A stretch of DNA of 5,511 nt, taken from contig CAMCJU010000065.1 of assembly GCA_945875085.1 (NCBI GenBank), positions 1 to 5,511 on the forward strand, given 5' to 3'. Below, in pieces: positions 1 to 5,315 of the stretch. Under the pieces are notes generated by a model, which saw nothing but the letters and a program-made list of their open reading frames with translations, was not told where the DNA came from and did not search any database. Source of the DNA: Candidatus Phycorickettsia trachydisci. GTDB lineage: Bacteria; Pseudomonadota; Alphaproteobacteria; Rickettsiales; Rickettsiaceae. Within the stretch, counting starts at the first letter, position 1. Each line of letters begins with the position of its first letter. Both the position numbers and the translations under genes were made by a program.

Positions 1-57
1 TGATACTTACATGAATATGAAATGTTGTTATTAGTTTTATACGTTATTTTCATCTCA

Positions 58-77
58 ATAGGATAGCATAATCCTAT
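58..77. other. Small hairpin of unknown role
   Basis: Positions 58-64 (ATAGGAT) are the perfect reverse complement of 71-77, giving a 7-bp stem with a 6-base loop. No T-run follows on either strand, so it does not look like a terminator. It could be debris of a mobile element, since an IS200/IS605-like hairpin lies 30 bases further on, but nothing shows this directly. Confidence 0.3.
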
Positions 78-107
78 CTCTTAGTCCATAACGTTTTAGC
101 CTTATAT

Positions 108-128
108 CCCCATAGTTAAAACTAGGGG
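108..128 (-). repeat. Solo IS200/IS605-type right-end hairpin (remnant)
   Basis: On the minus strand this is CCCC-TAG, a six-base loop, CTA, one bulged T, then GGGG. It is the same length as the tnpB-associated hairpin at 5326-5346, in the same orientation, and differs from it at only three of 21 positions. No TnpB body is found where it should lie (above 128): the tRNA gene occupies that side. A short minus-strand open run (181-102) ends in AAVKPLVLTMGI and a TAA, and could be the decayed C-terminus of a transposon protein, but I cannot confirm that. Beyond the GGGG the sequence differs from the other copy, so it is either a relic of a different IS subgroup or a solo end. Confidence 0.5.
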
Positions 129-166
129 CTTTACGGCTGCATTTGGTAATTTTAAAATTGGATAAA

Positions 167-292
167 ATGCAAATATTAGCGCCAAAAAATATTAGCGATA
201 CTGATTTAAAGATTATTAACGATTTTTTACACAGGAAAAGTGCAGATCGTAAAGAAGATGCTAATCAAAACAATCAGTTAGAATTGATATGA
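167..292 (+). CDS. Possible small protein or gene remnant, 41 aa
   Basis: An ATG at 167 opens a 41-codon frame ending in TGA at 290-292, three bases before the tRNA gene. The frame is open upstream to 116, just after a TAG at 113-115. The predicted peptide is hydrophilic and charged, with a run like SDTDLKIINDF followed by a Lys/Arg/Asp/Asn-rich tail; it has no membrane segment or signal peptide. The sequence looks protein-like rather than random, but I recognise no family. There is only a weak GGA four bases before the start and no clear promoter. It could be the tail of a decayed larger gene. An open frame of this size can arise by chance in AT-rich DNA, so confidence is low. Confidence 0.25.
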   Translation: MQILAPKNISDTDLKIINDFLHRKSADRKEDANQNNQLELI

Positions 293-294
293 AT

Positions 295-371
295 TGGTAG
301 CGAGAGAGGGACTTGAACCCCCGACACGCGGATTATGATTCCGCTGCTCTAACCAGCTGAGCTATCTCGCC
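295..371 (-). tRNA. Elongator tRNA-Met (anticodon CAU), 77 nt with encoded CCA
   Basis: The minus strand folds as a full cloverleaf. The acceptor stem is GGCGAGA (371-365) with TCTCGCT (305-299), including a G1-U72 wobble. The D arm begins AGCTCAGCTGG. The anticodon stem is GCGGA/TCCGC with loop ATCATAA, and the T arm carries GTTCAAG. The anticodon CAT is encoded at 337-335, and the CCA end is in the DNA (297-295). CAU tRNAs can be initiator Met, elongator Met or lysidine-modified Ile. The anticodon stem lacks the three G-C pairs typical of initiators, and the body matches the alphaproteobacterial elongator Met pattern as I remember it. Ile2 is the alternative and cannot be fully excluded by eye. 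It is probably transcribed from its own promoter rather than as the tail of the ispZ operon. Confidence 0.93.
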
Positions 372-387
372 ATTTGCCACATACAAG

Positions 388-416
388 AATATAACATTTA
401 TGGATCAAGATATCAA
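388..416 (-). promoter_or_regulatory. Promoter of the tRNA-Met gene
   Basis: Reading the minus strand, a TTGATA -35 box (416-411) is followed by a 17-base spacer and a TATATT -10 box (393-388). This predicts transcription starting near 381, about ten bases before the mature tRNA 5' end at 371. Box sequences, spacing and leader length all fit a sigma-70-type stable-RNA promoter. It lies in the 55-base gap between the ispZ stop codon and the tRNA, where no terminator hairpin is visible, so read-through from ispZ may also contribute. Confidence 0.6.
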
Positions 417-426
417 TATATAGCTA

Positions 427-966
427 CTAATTTAAATTATTATTAGTAATATTGCGTAAAATAAATGGCAGCTGGAATACTACAAACAATAATGTTAGTG
501 GCAATGCTCCAAAAACTTTAAATTTCACCCAGGCGTTTTCAGAATAACTCCTCCAGACAAATTCGTTGGCAAAAGCCATACCTAAAAAATATAGAGCAAA
601 CCTTTTGGATAAATTCAGCCAATTTTCCTGACTAAGACTAAATACACTACCAAGAACACCTTGAATAATTGGTTTATTTTTTAACGCGCCAACATATAAA
701 ACAACGCTAAAAATTAAATACACAACCGTTGGTTTCATTTTTATATATTTAGCATCACCTGTAAGTAGAGTGACACCTCCTGAGAATAATAATATTCCAG
801 CTGATATTAGCAAGGGCATAGAAATTTTCTTATCAATAAGATAGCTTATTAATAGGCAAATCGCAGTTACACAAATCATGAGCATTGTTGCCATGAAGAT
901 ATTAGAAAATTTGTATGTTACTAAGAACACTATTATTGGTCCAAATTCAACAAAAAGTTTAAGCAT
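427..966 (-). CDS. ispZ: Septation protein A / inner-membrane protein IspZ (YciB family)
   Basis: A 179-residue polytopic inner-membrane protein, the usual length of the IspZ/YciB family (Escherichia coli YciB is also 179 aa). Family marks are visible in order: the N-terminal FEFGPIIVFL segment (7-16), GGVTLLTGDAKYIKMKPTVV (63-82), the NEFVWR motif (134-139) and WVKFKVFG (146-153), spread across about five hydrophobic helices. Family members are linked to cell-envelope synthesis and normal septation and interact with division and elongation machinery; the exact biochemical activity is not settled. The gene is last in the minus-strand operon, starting three bases after the FTR1 stop (TGA AAT ATG). 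There is no recognisable Shine-Dalgarno sequence, so translational coupling to the upstream gene is likely. It ends in a TAG stop. Family assignment is firm; the shared job with iron uptake is probably only shared transcription. Confidence 0.93.
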   Translation of the reverse strand: MLKLFVEFGPIIVFLVTYKFSNIFMATMLMICVTAICLLISYLIDKKISMPLLISAGILLFSGGVTLLTGDAKYIKMKPTVVYLIFSVVLYVGALKNKPIIQGVLGSVFSLSQENWLNLSKRFALYFLGMAFANEFVWRSYSENAWVKFKVFGALPLTLLFVVFQLPFILRNITNNNLN

Positions 967-969
967 ATT

Positions 970-1797
970 TCATGTATTTTTTTTACTATTATTTCCAGCT
1001 TGCTTAGTAATTCTACTAAATATGTATATTATTGTAAATGTGCTTATAAAGGCAATTACTTCCAAGACGGAAGGTTTCGCATCGTAACTTATAAGAATTT
1101 TTAAAAATTGCCCTAAAACACTCTCATTGGCTATCAGCCAAGAGATATCCCAGGCATCTTGACTCAAGATAGATATTAAGCCAGATTTGCCTAAAATTCT
1201 AAAAGCTTCAGACACAAGACCTGATGCAACAACAATAAAAATAAAAGAGGTGACTTTAAATATCTTGCCCATTTTAAGCAGTCCTTTGTAAAACAAAACC
1301 GCGCATACTCCTGCAGATATTCCTCCTGATATTATACCAAATAAGTAGTTCCAAAAAGGAGTAAGGCCTCCTAATGCTTTACTGTAAATAAACAGCGCTA
1401 TTTCGGCCCCTTCTCTAAAAATAGTCATAGCAATCAGCAAAACAAAGCATATCACTTGCCAAAAGCTTTGATTGGCTCTGTGGCTTATGTTCTTGATTTT
1501 AATTTTAACTTTAGTTGAATAGTTTTGCATTGAAACAACCGTTGCCCCCAAAAGTGCAGCTGTAAACAAGATAAAGAATGCACCTATGATTTCTTGCCCT
1601 AGACCTTCAAACATATTAGTAATATATGGGGTCAGAAATGCCAAAATAACAGCCCCTAATATCCCCAAAAAGGATCCTATCGTTATATACAAACCAAGGT
1701 GCTTGATTTTGTTTGATGAAGCCGATGCGATTATCCCAATTAGCAAAAAAATTTCTAATAATTCTCGAAAAATGACCACACTAATTTGAACCATCAT
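970..1797 (-). CDS. FTR1/EfeU-family high-affinity iron permease
   Basis: A 275-residue polytopic membrane protein of the oxidase-dependent iron transporter (FTR1/ILT) family, which moves iron across the inner membrane. Two REXXE iron-binding motifs are present: RELLE at residues 11-15 in the first helix and REGAE at 128-132 in the fourth. About seven hydrophobic segments lie near 3-24, 35-56, 68-90, 115-137, 149-172, 181-200 and 245-262. The C-terminal block with SYDAKPSVLEVIAF matches the conserved 'GYDA.PS' region of the family. The length is that of bacterial EfeU-like permeases, without the extra periplasmic domain found in some. It begins with two consecutive Met codons; the first overlaps the cupredoxin stop as ATGA, showing tight coupling. 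No EfeB peroxidase or EfeO is seen, so the upstream cupredoxin is the obvious partner. The substrate could be Fe(II) or Fe(III); that cannot be told from sequence. Confidence 0.93.
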   Translation of the reverse strand: MMVQISVVIFRELLEIFLLIGIIASASSNKIKHLGLYITIGSFLGILGAVILAFLTPYITNMFEGLGQEIIGAFFILFTAALLGATVVSMQNYSTKVKIKIKNISHRANQSFWQVICFVLLIAMTIFREGAEIALFIYSKALGGLTPFWNYLFGIISGGISAGVCAVLFYKGLLKMGKIFKVTSFIFIVVASGLVSEAFRILGKSGLISILSQDAWDISWLIANESVLGQFLKILISYDAKPSVLEVIAFISTFTIIYIFSRITKQAGNNSKKNT

Positions 1798-2147
1798 TCT
1801 ACCTTAATTCTACCTTGCGCAGTATCTTTATTGAATTCGCCAAAAAATTCGTATATACCCTGTTTTAACGGCGTAATAATGATGCTAGCCGAGGCATTTG
1901 AGGGGATGATTTTTTCTCGCCTTAGAGCTGGGCACTCGAATTCCTCAGCTTGATTATCTTTGTTGTGAATGATAAGTTTAATTTTAGTATTTGCTGGAAT
2001 CAAGATTTCTTCAGGACTAAATAAGTGGTTTTGAATTGTTAATTGGCGCACTTCTATATCGTTATCAGAATTGCTGCAGCACACAAGAAGGCAACACGCA
2101 ATTGCTGTATATACTATCTGAATCAATTTATTAAAATAAATATTCAT
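1794..2147 (-). CDS. Small cupredoxin-like lipoprotein paired with FTR1
   Basis: A 117-residue exported protein. Residues 1-24 form a hydrophobic signal sequence running into a Cys cluster (C18, C19, C23, C24) with lipobox-like context, so it is probably a membrane-anchored lipoprotein, although the exact lipidated Cys is unclear. Residues 33-117 match the cupredoxin-type domain found beside FTR1 permeases and in EfeO: FSPEEILIPANTKIKLIIHN, EEFE, REKIIP, TPLKQGIYEFFGEF and DTAQG follow one another as expected. Such proteins are thought to bind copper or iron at the cell surface and deliver or oxidise iron for the permease. Oddly, positions where I remember His ligands in relatives (around EFES-H-L-H and the EFH-DTAQG loop) appear here as C72-P-A-L-R and N106, so the metal site may differ or be weakened. 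It is the first gene of the operon and overlaps FTR1 by four bases. The family call is good; the metal role is inferred. Confidence 0.82.
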   Translation of the reverse strand: MNIYFNKLIQIVYTAIACCLLVCCSNSDNDIEVRQLTIQNHLFSPEEILIPANTKIKLIIHNKDNQAEEFECPALRREKIIPSNASASIIITPLKQGIYEFFGEFNKDTAQGRIKVE

Positions 2148-2153
2148 TATCGA

Positions 2154-2159
2154 ATTATA
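2154..2159 (-). promoter_or_regulatory. Possible -10 box of the cupredoxin-FTR1-ispZ operon
   Basis: The minus strand reads TATAAT at 2159-2154, a perfect -10 consensus, with only six bases before the ATG at 2147. If this box is used, transcription would begin at or very near the start codon and the mRNA would be leaderless, which fits the absence of a ribosome binding site. The -35 region is poor. A further AT-rich candidate lies upstream around 2185-2210, which would give an ordinary leader. Confidence 0.3.
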
Positions 2160-2166
2160 AAATTAG

Positions 2167-2182
2167 AGGTCTTTAAAAACCT
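2167..2182. promoter_or_regulatory. Imperfect 16-bp dyad, possible operator
   Basis: AGGTCTTTAAAAACCT is an inverted repeat with a single mismatched pair (C against A). It sits where the -35 region of the putative cupredoxin promoter would be, so a repressor bound here could plausibly silence the iron-uptake operon. It does not resemble a Fur box that I can recognise. The assignment rests on symmetry and position only. Confidence 0.25.
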
Positions 2183-2244
2183 ATTATTAATCCTAGCACA
2201 ATACTAGCAAATGCCACAATAAGAAAATCACTTTCAGACAAATT

Positions 2245-2264
2245 TAAGTGCAAGTAAGTGCAAG
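2245..2264. repeat. Perfect tandem repeat of TAAGTGCAAG (2 x 10 bp)
   Basis: Two identical 10-bp units abut at 2245-2254 and 2255-2264 in the divergent intergenic region, about 35-55 bases upstream of the putative -35 box of the symporter-kinase gene. A ten-base period places both copies on the same face of the helix, as with direct-repeat binding sites for response regulators. Whether it is a binding site or a chance duplication cannot be told from one copy. Confidence 0.55.
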
Positions 2265-2298
2265 CTTCAGGTGTAGTAAATTTTAAATACAAAAACCC

Positions 2299-2325
2299 TT
2301 GATATAGTATTTCAGTTGTGATAAT
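2299..2325 (+). promoter_or_regulatory. Putative promoter of the symporter-kinase gene
   Basis: A TTGATA -35-like box (2299-2304) is followed after 15 bases by GATAAT (2320-2325), preceded by TGT to give an extended -10 motif (2317-2325). A TAATAA at 2322-2327 gives a 17-base spacer as an alternative reading. Transcription would start near 2332, leaving a leader of about 30 bases before ATG 2362. This supports 2362 as the natural start rather than the internal ATG 2497. Confidence 0.4.
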
Positions 2326-2361
2326 AATACTATTGTAACTTAATTATATTGGTAATTTGCC

Positions 2362-2496
2362 ATGAGCTTTAACATTGACTTAATTATTTTTACCGGTTTC
2401 TTAATCGTAAATTTACTAGTCGGAATGTAGTACGGTAGAGGTGTTAAAAGCATCAAAGAATATGCCGTTGGAGATAGAAATTTTTCTACCGGAACG
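2362..2496 (+). pseudogene. Original N-terminus of the symporter-kinase, broken by an in-frame TAG
   Basis: ATG 2362 opens a frame exactly in phase with the large gene that follows (45 codons upstream of ATG 2497). Codons 1-22 encode a typical first transporter helix (MSFNIDLIIF, then TGFLIVNLLVGM). Codon 23 is TAG at 2428-2430. After it the frame continues YGRGVKSIKEYAVGDRNF, the loop that normally links helices 1 and 2 of SSF transporters ('YGRG..I.EY.VGDRNF'). The coding sense on both sides of the stop shows that TAG replaced a sense codon, probably Tyr, Trp or Leu, each one base change away. No other ATG, GTG or TTG occurs in frame between the stop and 2497. TAG is a normal stop here, ending both ispZ and tnpB, so whole-genome reassignment is unlikely. 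A sequencing error is possible. Confidence 0.8.
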
Positions 2497-5181
2497 ATGA
2501 CTGCAACATTAGTCGCCAGCTATGCCGGAGCTGGATTTTTCACATCAGCTTTGGCAGAAGTCTACAGGCAAGGCTTGTATGCTCTGCCTCTTATTATTGG
2601 TGATGCAATAGCGCTATGTATTATAGGCTATGTATTTGCGCCGCGTATGGGGAAATTTTTTGGCAAAATATCTATTGCTGAAGCGATGTATAGCATGTTT
2701 GGCTCGAAAGTCAGAGTCATAACATCAATAGCAGGCATTCTTTCTGCTATTGGAATAATCGGCTTGCAATTCAAGGTTTCTGGCAAGATATTGCAGCTAA
2801 TTTTTGGCACCGATGGCACAACTGCAACCTTAATAAGTGCTGGCATAATAATTTTATATTCAGCTTTTGGAGGAATAAAAGCCGTTACTTTTACAGACAT
2901 AATTCAATTTTTTACTTTTGGCTGTATTATTCCAATTGTCCTGTCGGTAACTTGGCAAGGAGTAAATAATCATCAAGCTGTGTTAGACACTTTAAAAACA
3001 AATCCTAATTTTGACTTTAGCGTAATATTTGATTTTGGTAATATTAAGTTTTACCATATGTTATCTTTATTTGTTGTGTACTTGATACCATGTTTTTCAC
3101 CATTGGTGTTTCAAAGAGTGTTGATGTCTAGAAATACAGCTCAAGTCGCCAAAGCCTTTAAAAATACCGGACTAGTTGTTTTATTAATGAAGCTCTTAGT
3201 GTTTGGAATAGCAATTACTGTACTTACTGATAAGCCTCATCTAAATCCAGATAATTTACTGATGCATCTTATCGGACACTATAGTACGCCAGGGTTTAAA
3301 GGTATTTTAGCAATATGCCTTATGGCCATGATAATGTCTACAGCAGATTCCTTGCTTAATGCAATCTCTGTAATATTTGCGCACGATGTTTGTAAGCCAA
3401 CAGGATTTAAATGGGCGCAAAATGAACTCTTGGTATCAAAAGCATTTACTGTTATAGCTGGGGTTTCTGGAATATACTTTTCATTGAAGTTTCAAACGCT
3501 TCTTCAGATAGCAGTATCTGCCTGGAGTTTTTACATTCCCGTAGTATCCGTTCCGTTTATTTGTTCGGTATTTGGCTTTAGAACTTCAGAAAAATCAGTA
3601 TTAATTGGCATGGCTGCTGGAGTAAGTTCAGTGATATTATTTCAACATACATTAAACTGGAATACTCAAGTTGCTTTTGTAATTGCCGTATCTGCCAATT
3701 TGTGCGCTTTATTTGGCAGTCATTATCTACTAAAGCAGGCTGAGTTTTTAGATGCTATCGATCCTTTGGAAACTCCTGAAATAGTTAGGAAATCCAGTAG
3801 CATCAAGGATCTTGTTAGTGCGATTCTAAAGTTCAATTTTATAGAATTCTGCAAATCTAACACCCCTAAAAATGAAGCTACTTACTTATACGTAGGATTA
3901 TTTTCGATACTTTCAGTATTTACTTCGGTATATGCATTGCCTGAGAGTTTTAAGGAAGGAAACGGCTTTTTAATTAATTGTCTTAATAATAGTACGTTTT
4001 TTATCGCTTCGTATTTTTTAACATACACTATTTGGCCAAAATTTTTTAAAAAGCACGCTTTTGCTGCAATTAGCTGGGTTTTTGGCGCAGCTTACTTATT
4101 AGTTTGTGCTCCGGGGGTATTTGTTCTGCTTACAGATTTTGCTCCTAGCCAATTAACTAGTTTTTGTATTAACATCGTTATTATGGCTTTGATTTTTAGA
4201 TGGAGAGTAGCCCTGGTCCTGATGACTGTAGGAATATATCTTTCTATAGTTTTCTTTAAGAATTTTATTAACTCAACATACATAATGCTAGATGACGGTA
4301 ATGCCAGCTTTAAGATAGCATATATCGTACTTTTATTTGGCAGTACAATTATTGCCTTTTTAAGACCTCTGCAAGAAGGAAAGGAGCAAGCGTATAAGAA
4401 AATTACAGAATCTGAAAATCAGCTTCACGAGTTGTCTCAAGAAATGCTTGGATTAATGATTGTAAAACAAGAGTTTCTCAATAATATTCAGCATGAAATA
4501 AGGACCCCTATTCACCATATTGGCGTTGGAGCTACAGCTCTGTATAAAAATTGGCATCAGTATAGTGATGCAGAAAAGCAGAGTTTTGCATCAGTAATTC
4601 ATGAAGGCTACACCAGAATATCGGACCACATGAATAATATTCTTGACTTCTCGAGCTTAAGTATTAATAAGATTGATTTACATTATACAGAAGTCAACAT
4701 TGTTGATTTGGTGCAAATGACTATTGATGATTGTAAAAAACTCTACATAGAAGATGAGGAGATAGAATTTGTAGTAACATCAGATGCGCAAACTAAAATA
4801 GTTGAATGCGATAGTAGTAAAATTACCCAAGTTCTTAAGCATTTGCTGAAAAATTCTATAGATTATTCTTTGAAAGGAATGGTTGAAATTATCATCTCTG
4901 ATACTAATATCAATTCCAAGGATAACTCTGCTTCTGCTATTAAAGTTTCTGTTGTAGATGAGGGTATAGGCATCCCGTCAGAGGAGTTGCATAATATTTT
5001 TGGGCCATTTTCTCAAAGCTCTTACACTAAGAAATCTTCAGGTGGCAAGGGTCTTGGACTGGCTTTGGCTGAAAAAATTATCCTAATGCACGGCGGCAAT
5101 ATCTGGGCGCAGAATAATAACCAAAAGCCTGGCGCTGTACTTTCTTTTGTGATACCGAAGCAAAAAAGGCATCATTGCTAA
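2497..5181 (+). CDS. Sodium:solute symporter-histidine kinase fusion (CbrA-like membrane sensor), N-terminus disrupted
   Basis: The intact part encodes 894 residues; with the broken N-terminus the gene would span 2362-5181 (940 codons including the stop). Residues 1 to about 412 are the SSF (SLC5) domain, starting at helix 2, with GGIKAVTFTDIIQFF (125-139) and MSTADSLLNAIS (280-291) as family marks. A cytoplasmic linker (413-460) precedes about six further helices (roughly 464-622), reminiscent of six-helix sensors such as CqsS/LqsS. A helical linker leads to HisKA with H666 in QHEIRTP, then HATPase_c with N box N786, G1 DEGIGIP (821-827), F box FGPF (835-838) and G2 GGKGLGL (849-855). All motifs needed for kinase activity are present. 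No receiver domain or adjacent response regulator is seen, so the partner is elsewhere. As in CbrA, the transporter part probably senses or imports a nutrient. ATG 2497 has no good ribosome binding site (GGA only three bases away), so its use as a start is doubtful. Confidence 0.88.
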   Translation: MTATLVASYAGAGFFTSALAEVYRQGLYALPLIIGDAIALCIIGYVFAPRMGKFFGKISIAEAMYSMFGSKVRVITSIAGILSAIGIIGLQFKVSGKILQLIFGTDGTTATLISAGIIILYSAFGGIKAVTFTDIIQFFTFGCIIPIVLSVTWQGVNNHQAVLDTLKTNPNFDFSVIFDFGNIKFYHMLSLFVVYLIPCFSPLVFQRVLMSRNTAQVAKAFKNTGLVVLLMKLLVFGIAITVLTDKPHLNPDNLLMHLIGHYSTPGFKGILAICLMAMIMSTADSLLNAISVIFAHDVCKPTGFKWAQNELLVSKAFTVIAGVSGIYFSLKFQTLLQIAVSAWSFYIPVVSVPFICSVFGFRTSEKSVLIGMAAGVSSVILFQHTLNWNTQVAFVIAVSANLCALFGSHYLLKQAEFLDAIDPLETPEIVRKSSSIKDLVSAILKFNFIEFCKSNTPKNEATYLYVGLFSILSVFTSVYALPESFKEGNGFLINCLNNSTFFIASYFLTYTIWPKFFKKHAFAAISWVFGAAYLLVCAPGVFVLLTDFAPSQLTSFCINIVIMALIFRWRVALVLMTVGIYLSIVFFKNFINSTYIMLDDGNASFKIAYIVLLFGSTIIAFLRPLQEGKEQAYKKITESENQLHELSQEMLGLMIVKQEFLNNIQHEIRTPIHHIGVGATALYKNWHQYSDAEKQSFASVIHEGYTRISDHMNNILDFSSLSINKIDLHYTEVNIVDLVQMTIDDCKKLYIEDEEIEFVVTSDAQTKIVECDSSKITQVLKHLLKNSIDYSLKGMVEIIISDTNINSKDNSASAIKVSVVDEGIGIPSEELHNIFGPFSQSSYTKKSSGGKGLGLALAEKIILMHGGNIWAQNNNQKPGAVLSFVIPKQKRHHC

Positions 5182-5206
5182 GATGCCTTTGCTCAAGATG
5201 TTTTTT
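5165..5206 (+). terminator. Hairpin terminator overlapping the kinase stop codon
   Basis: AAAGGCATC (5165-5173) pairs perfectly with GATGCCTTT (5182-5190), a 9-bp stem around an 8-base loop that contains the TAA stop (5179-5181). A run of six T lies at 5201-5206, ten bases beyond the stem, which is further away than in a classical intrinsic terminator; the TTT of the stem itself partly substitutes. It separates the kinase gene from the converging tnpB. The mirrored A-run before the stem would also let it act, weakly, in the other direction. Confidence 0.5.
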
Positions 5207-5254
5207 GTGCCTCTGGTATTCTTATACTTAAAGGCTCTGCAAAAGACCTACAGC

Positions 5255-5273
5255 TTAGTGCTTTAGCGCTAAA
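5255..5273. other. Palindrome TTTAGCGCTAAA with overlapping hairpin
   Basis: Positions 5262-5273 form a perfect 12-bp palindrome. An alternative fold pairs TTAGTGC (5255-5261) with GCGCTAA (5266-5272), seven pairs with one G-T wobble. It lies in the gap between the kinase gene and the IS element, where I see no gene. Function unknown; it may be a protein-binding dyad or a relic. Confidence 0.3.
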
Positions 5274-5315
5274 CATCAAAATTTATTTTTAGCTCATCTC
5301 CCATCATTAACAACG

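Noticed and set aside
230..294. Terminator downstream of the tRNA
   Set aside because: Only a weak CTAA/TTAG pairing with a large loop and a four-base T-run; not convincing as an intrinsic terminator.
295..371. tRNA-Ile2 (lysidine CAU) or initiator tRNA-Met
   Set aside because: The anticodon stem GCGGA/TCCGC lacks the initiator's three consecutive G-C pairs, and the overall sequence fits elongator Met of alphaproteobacteria better than Ile2. The Ile2 call would need a tRNA classifier to exclude fully.
878..1087. Plus-strand ORF of 69 codons
   Set aside because: Antisense shadow across the ispZ start and FTR1 end; both of those genes have clear family motifs.
1586..1789. Plus-strand ORF of 67 codons
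   Set aside because: Antisense shadow of the conserved N-terminal part of the FTR1 gene, no family resemblance.
2428..2430. TAG reassigned as a sense codon in this organism
   Set aside because: TAG is the natural terminator of ispZ (429-427) and of tnpB (5352-5350) in the same window, so it acts as a stop; selective suppression of this single codon cannot be excluded.
2628..2900. Minus-strand ORF of 90 codons
   Set aside because: Lies opposite the SSF domain of the kinase gene; composition is that of a reverse-complement shadow.
4092..4283. Minus-strand ORF of 63 codons
   Set aside because: Shadow opposite the second membrane-helix block of the kinase gene.
5199..5267. 22-codon plus-strand ORF after the kinase gene
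   Set aside because: Too short, begins inside the terminator region, no recognisable family or ribosome binding site.
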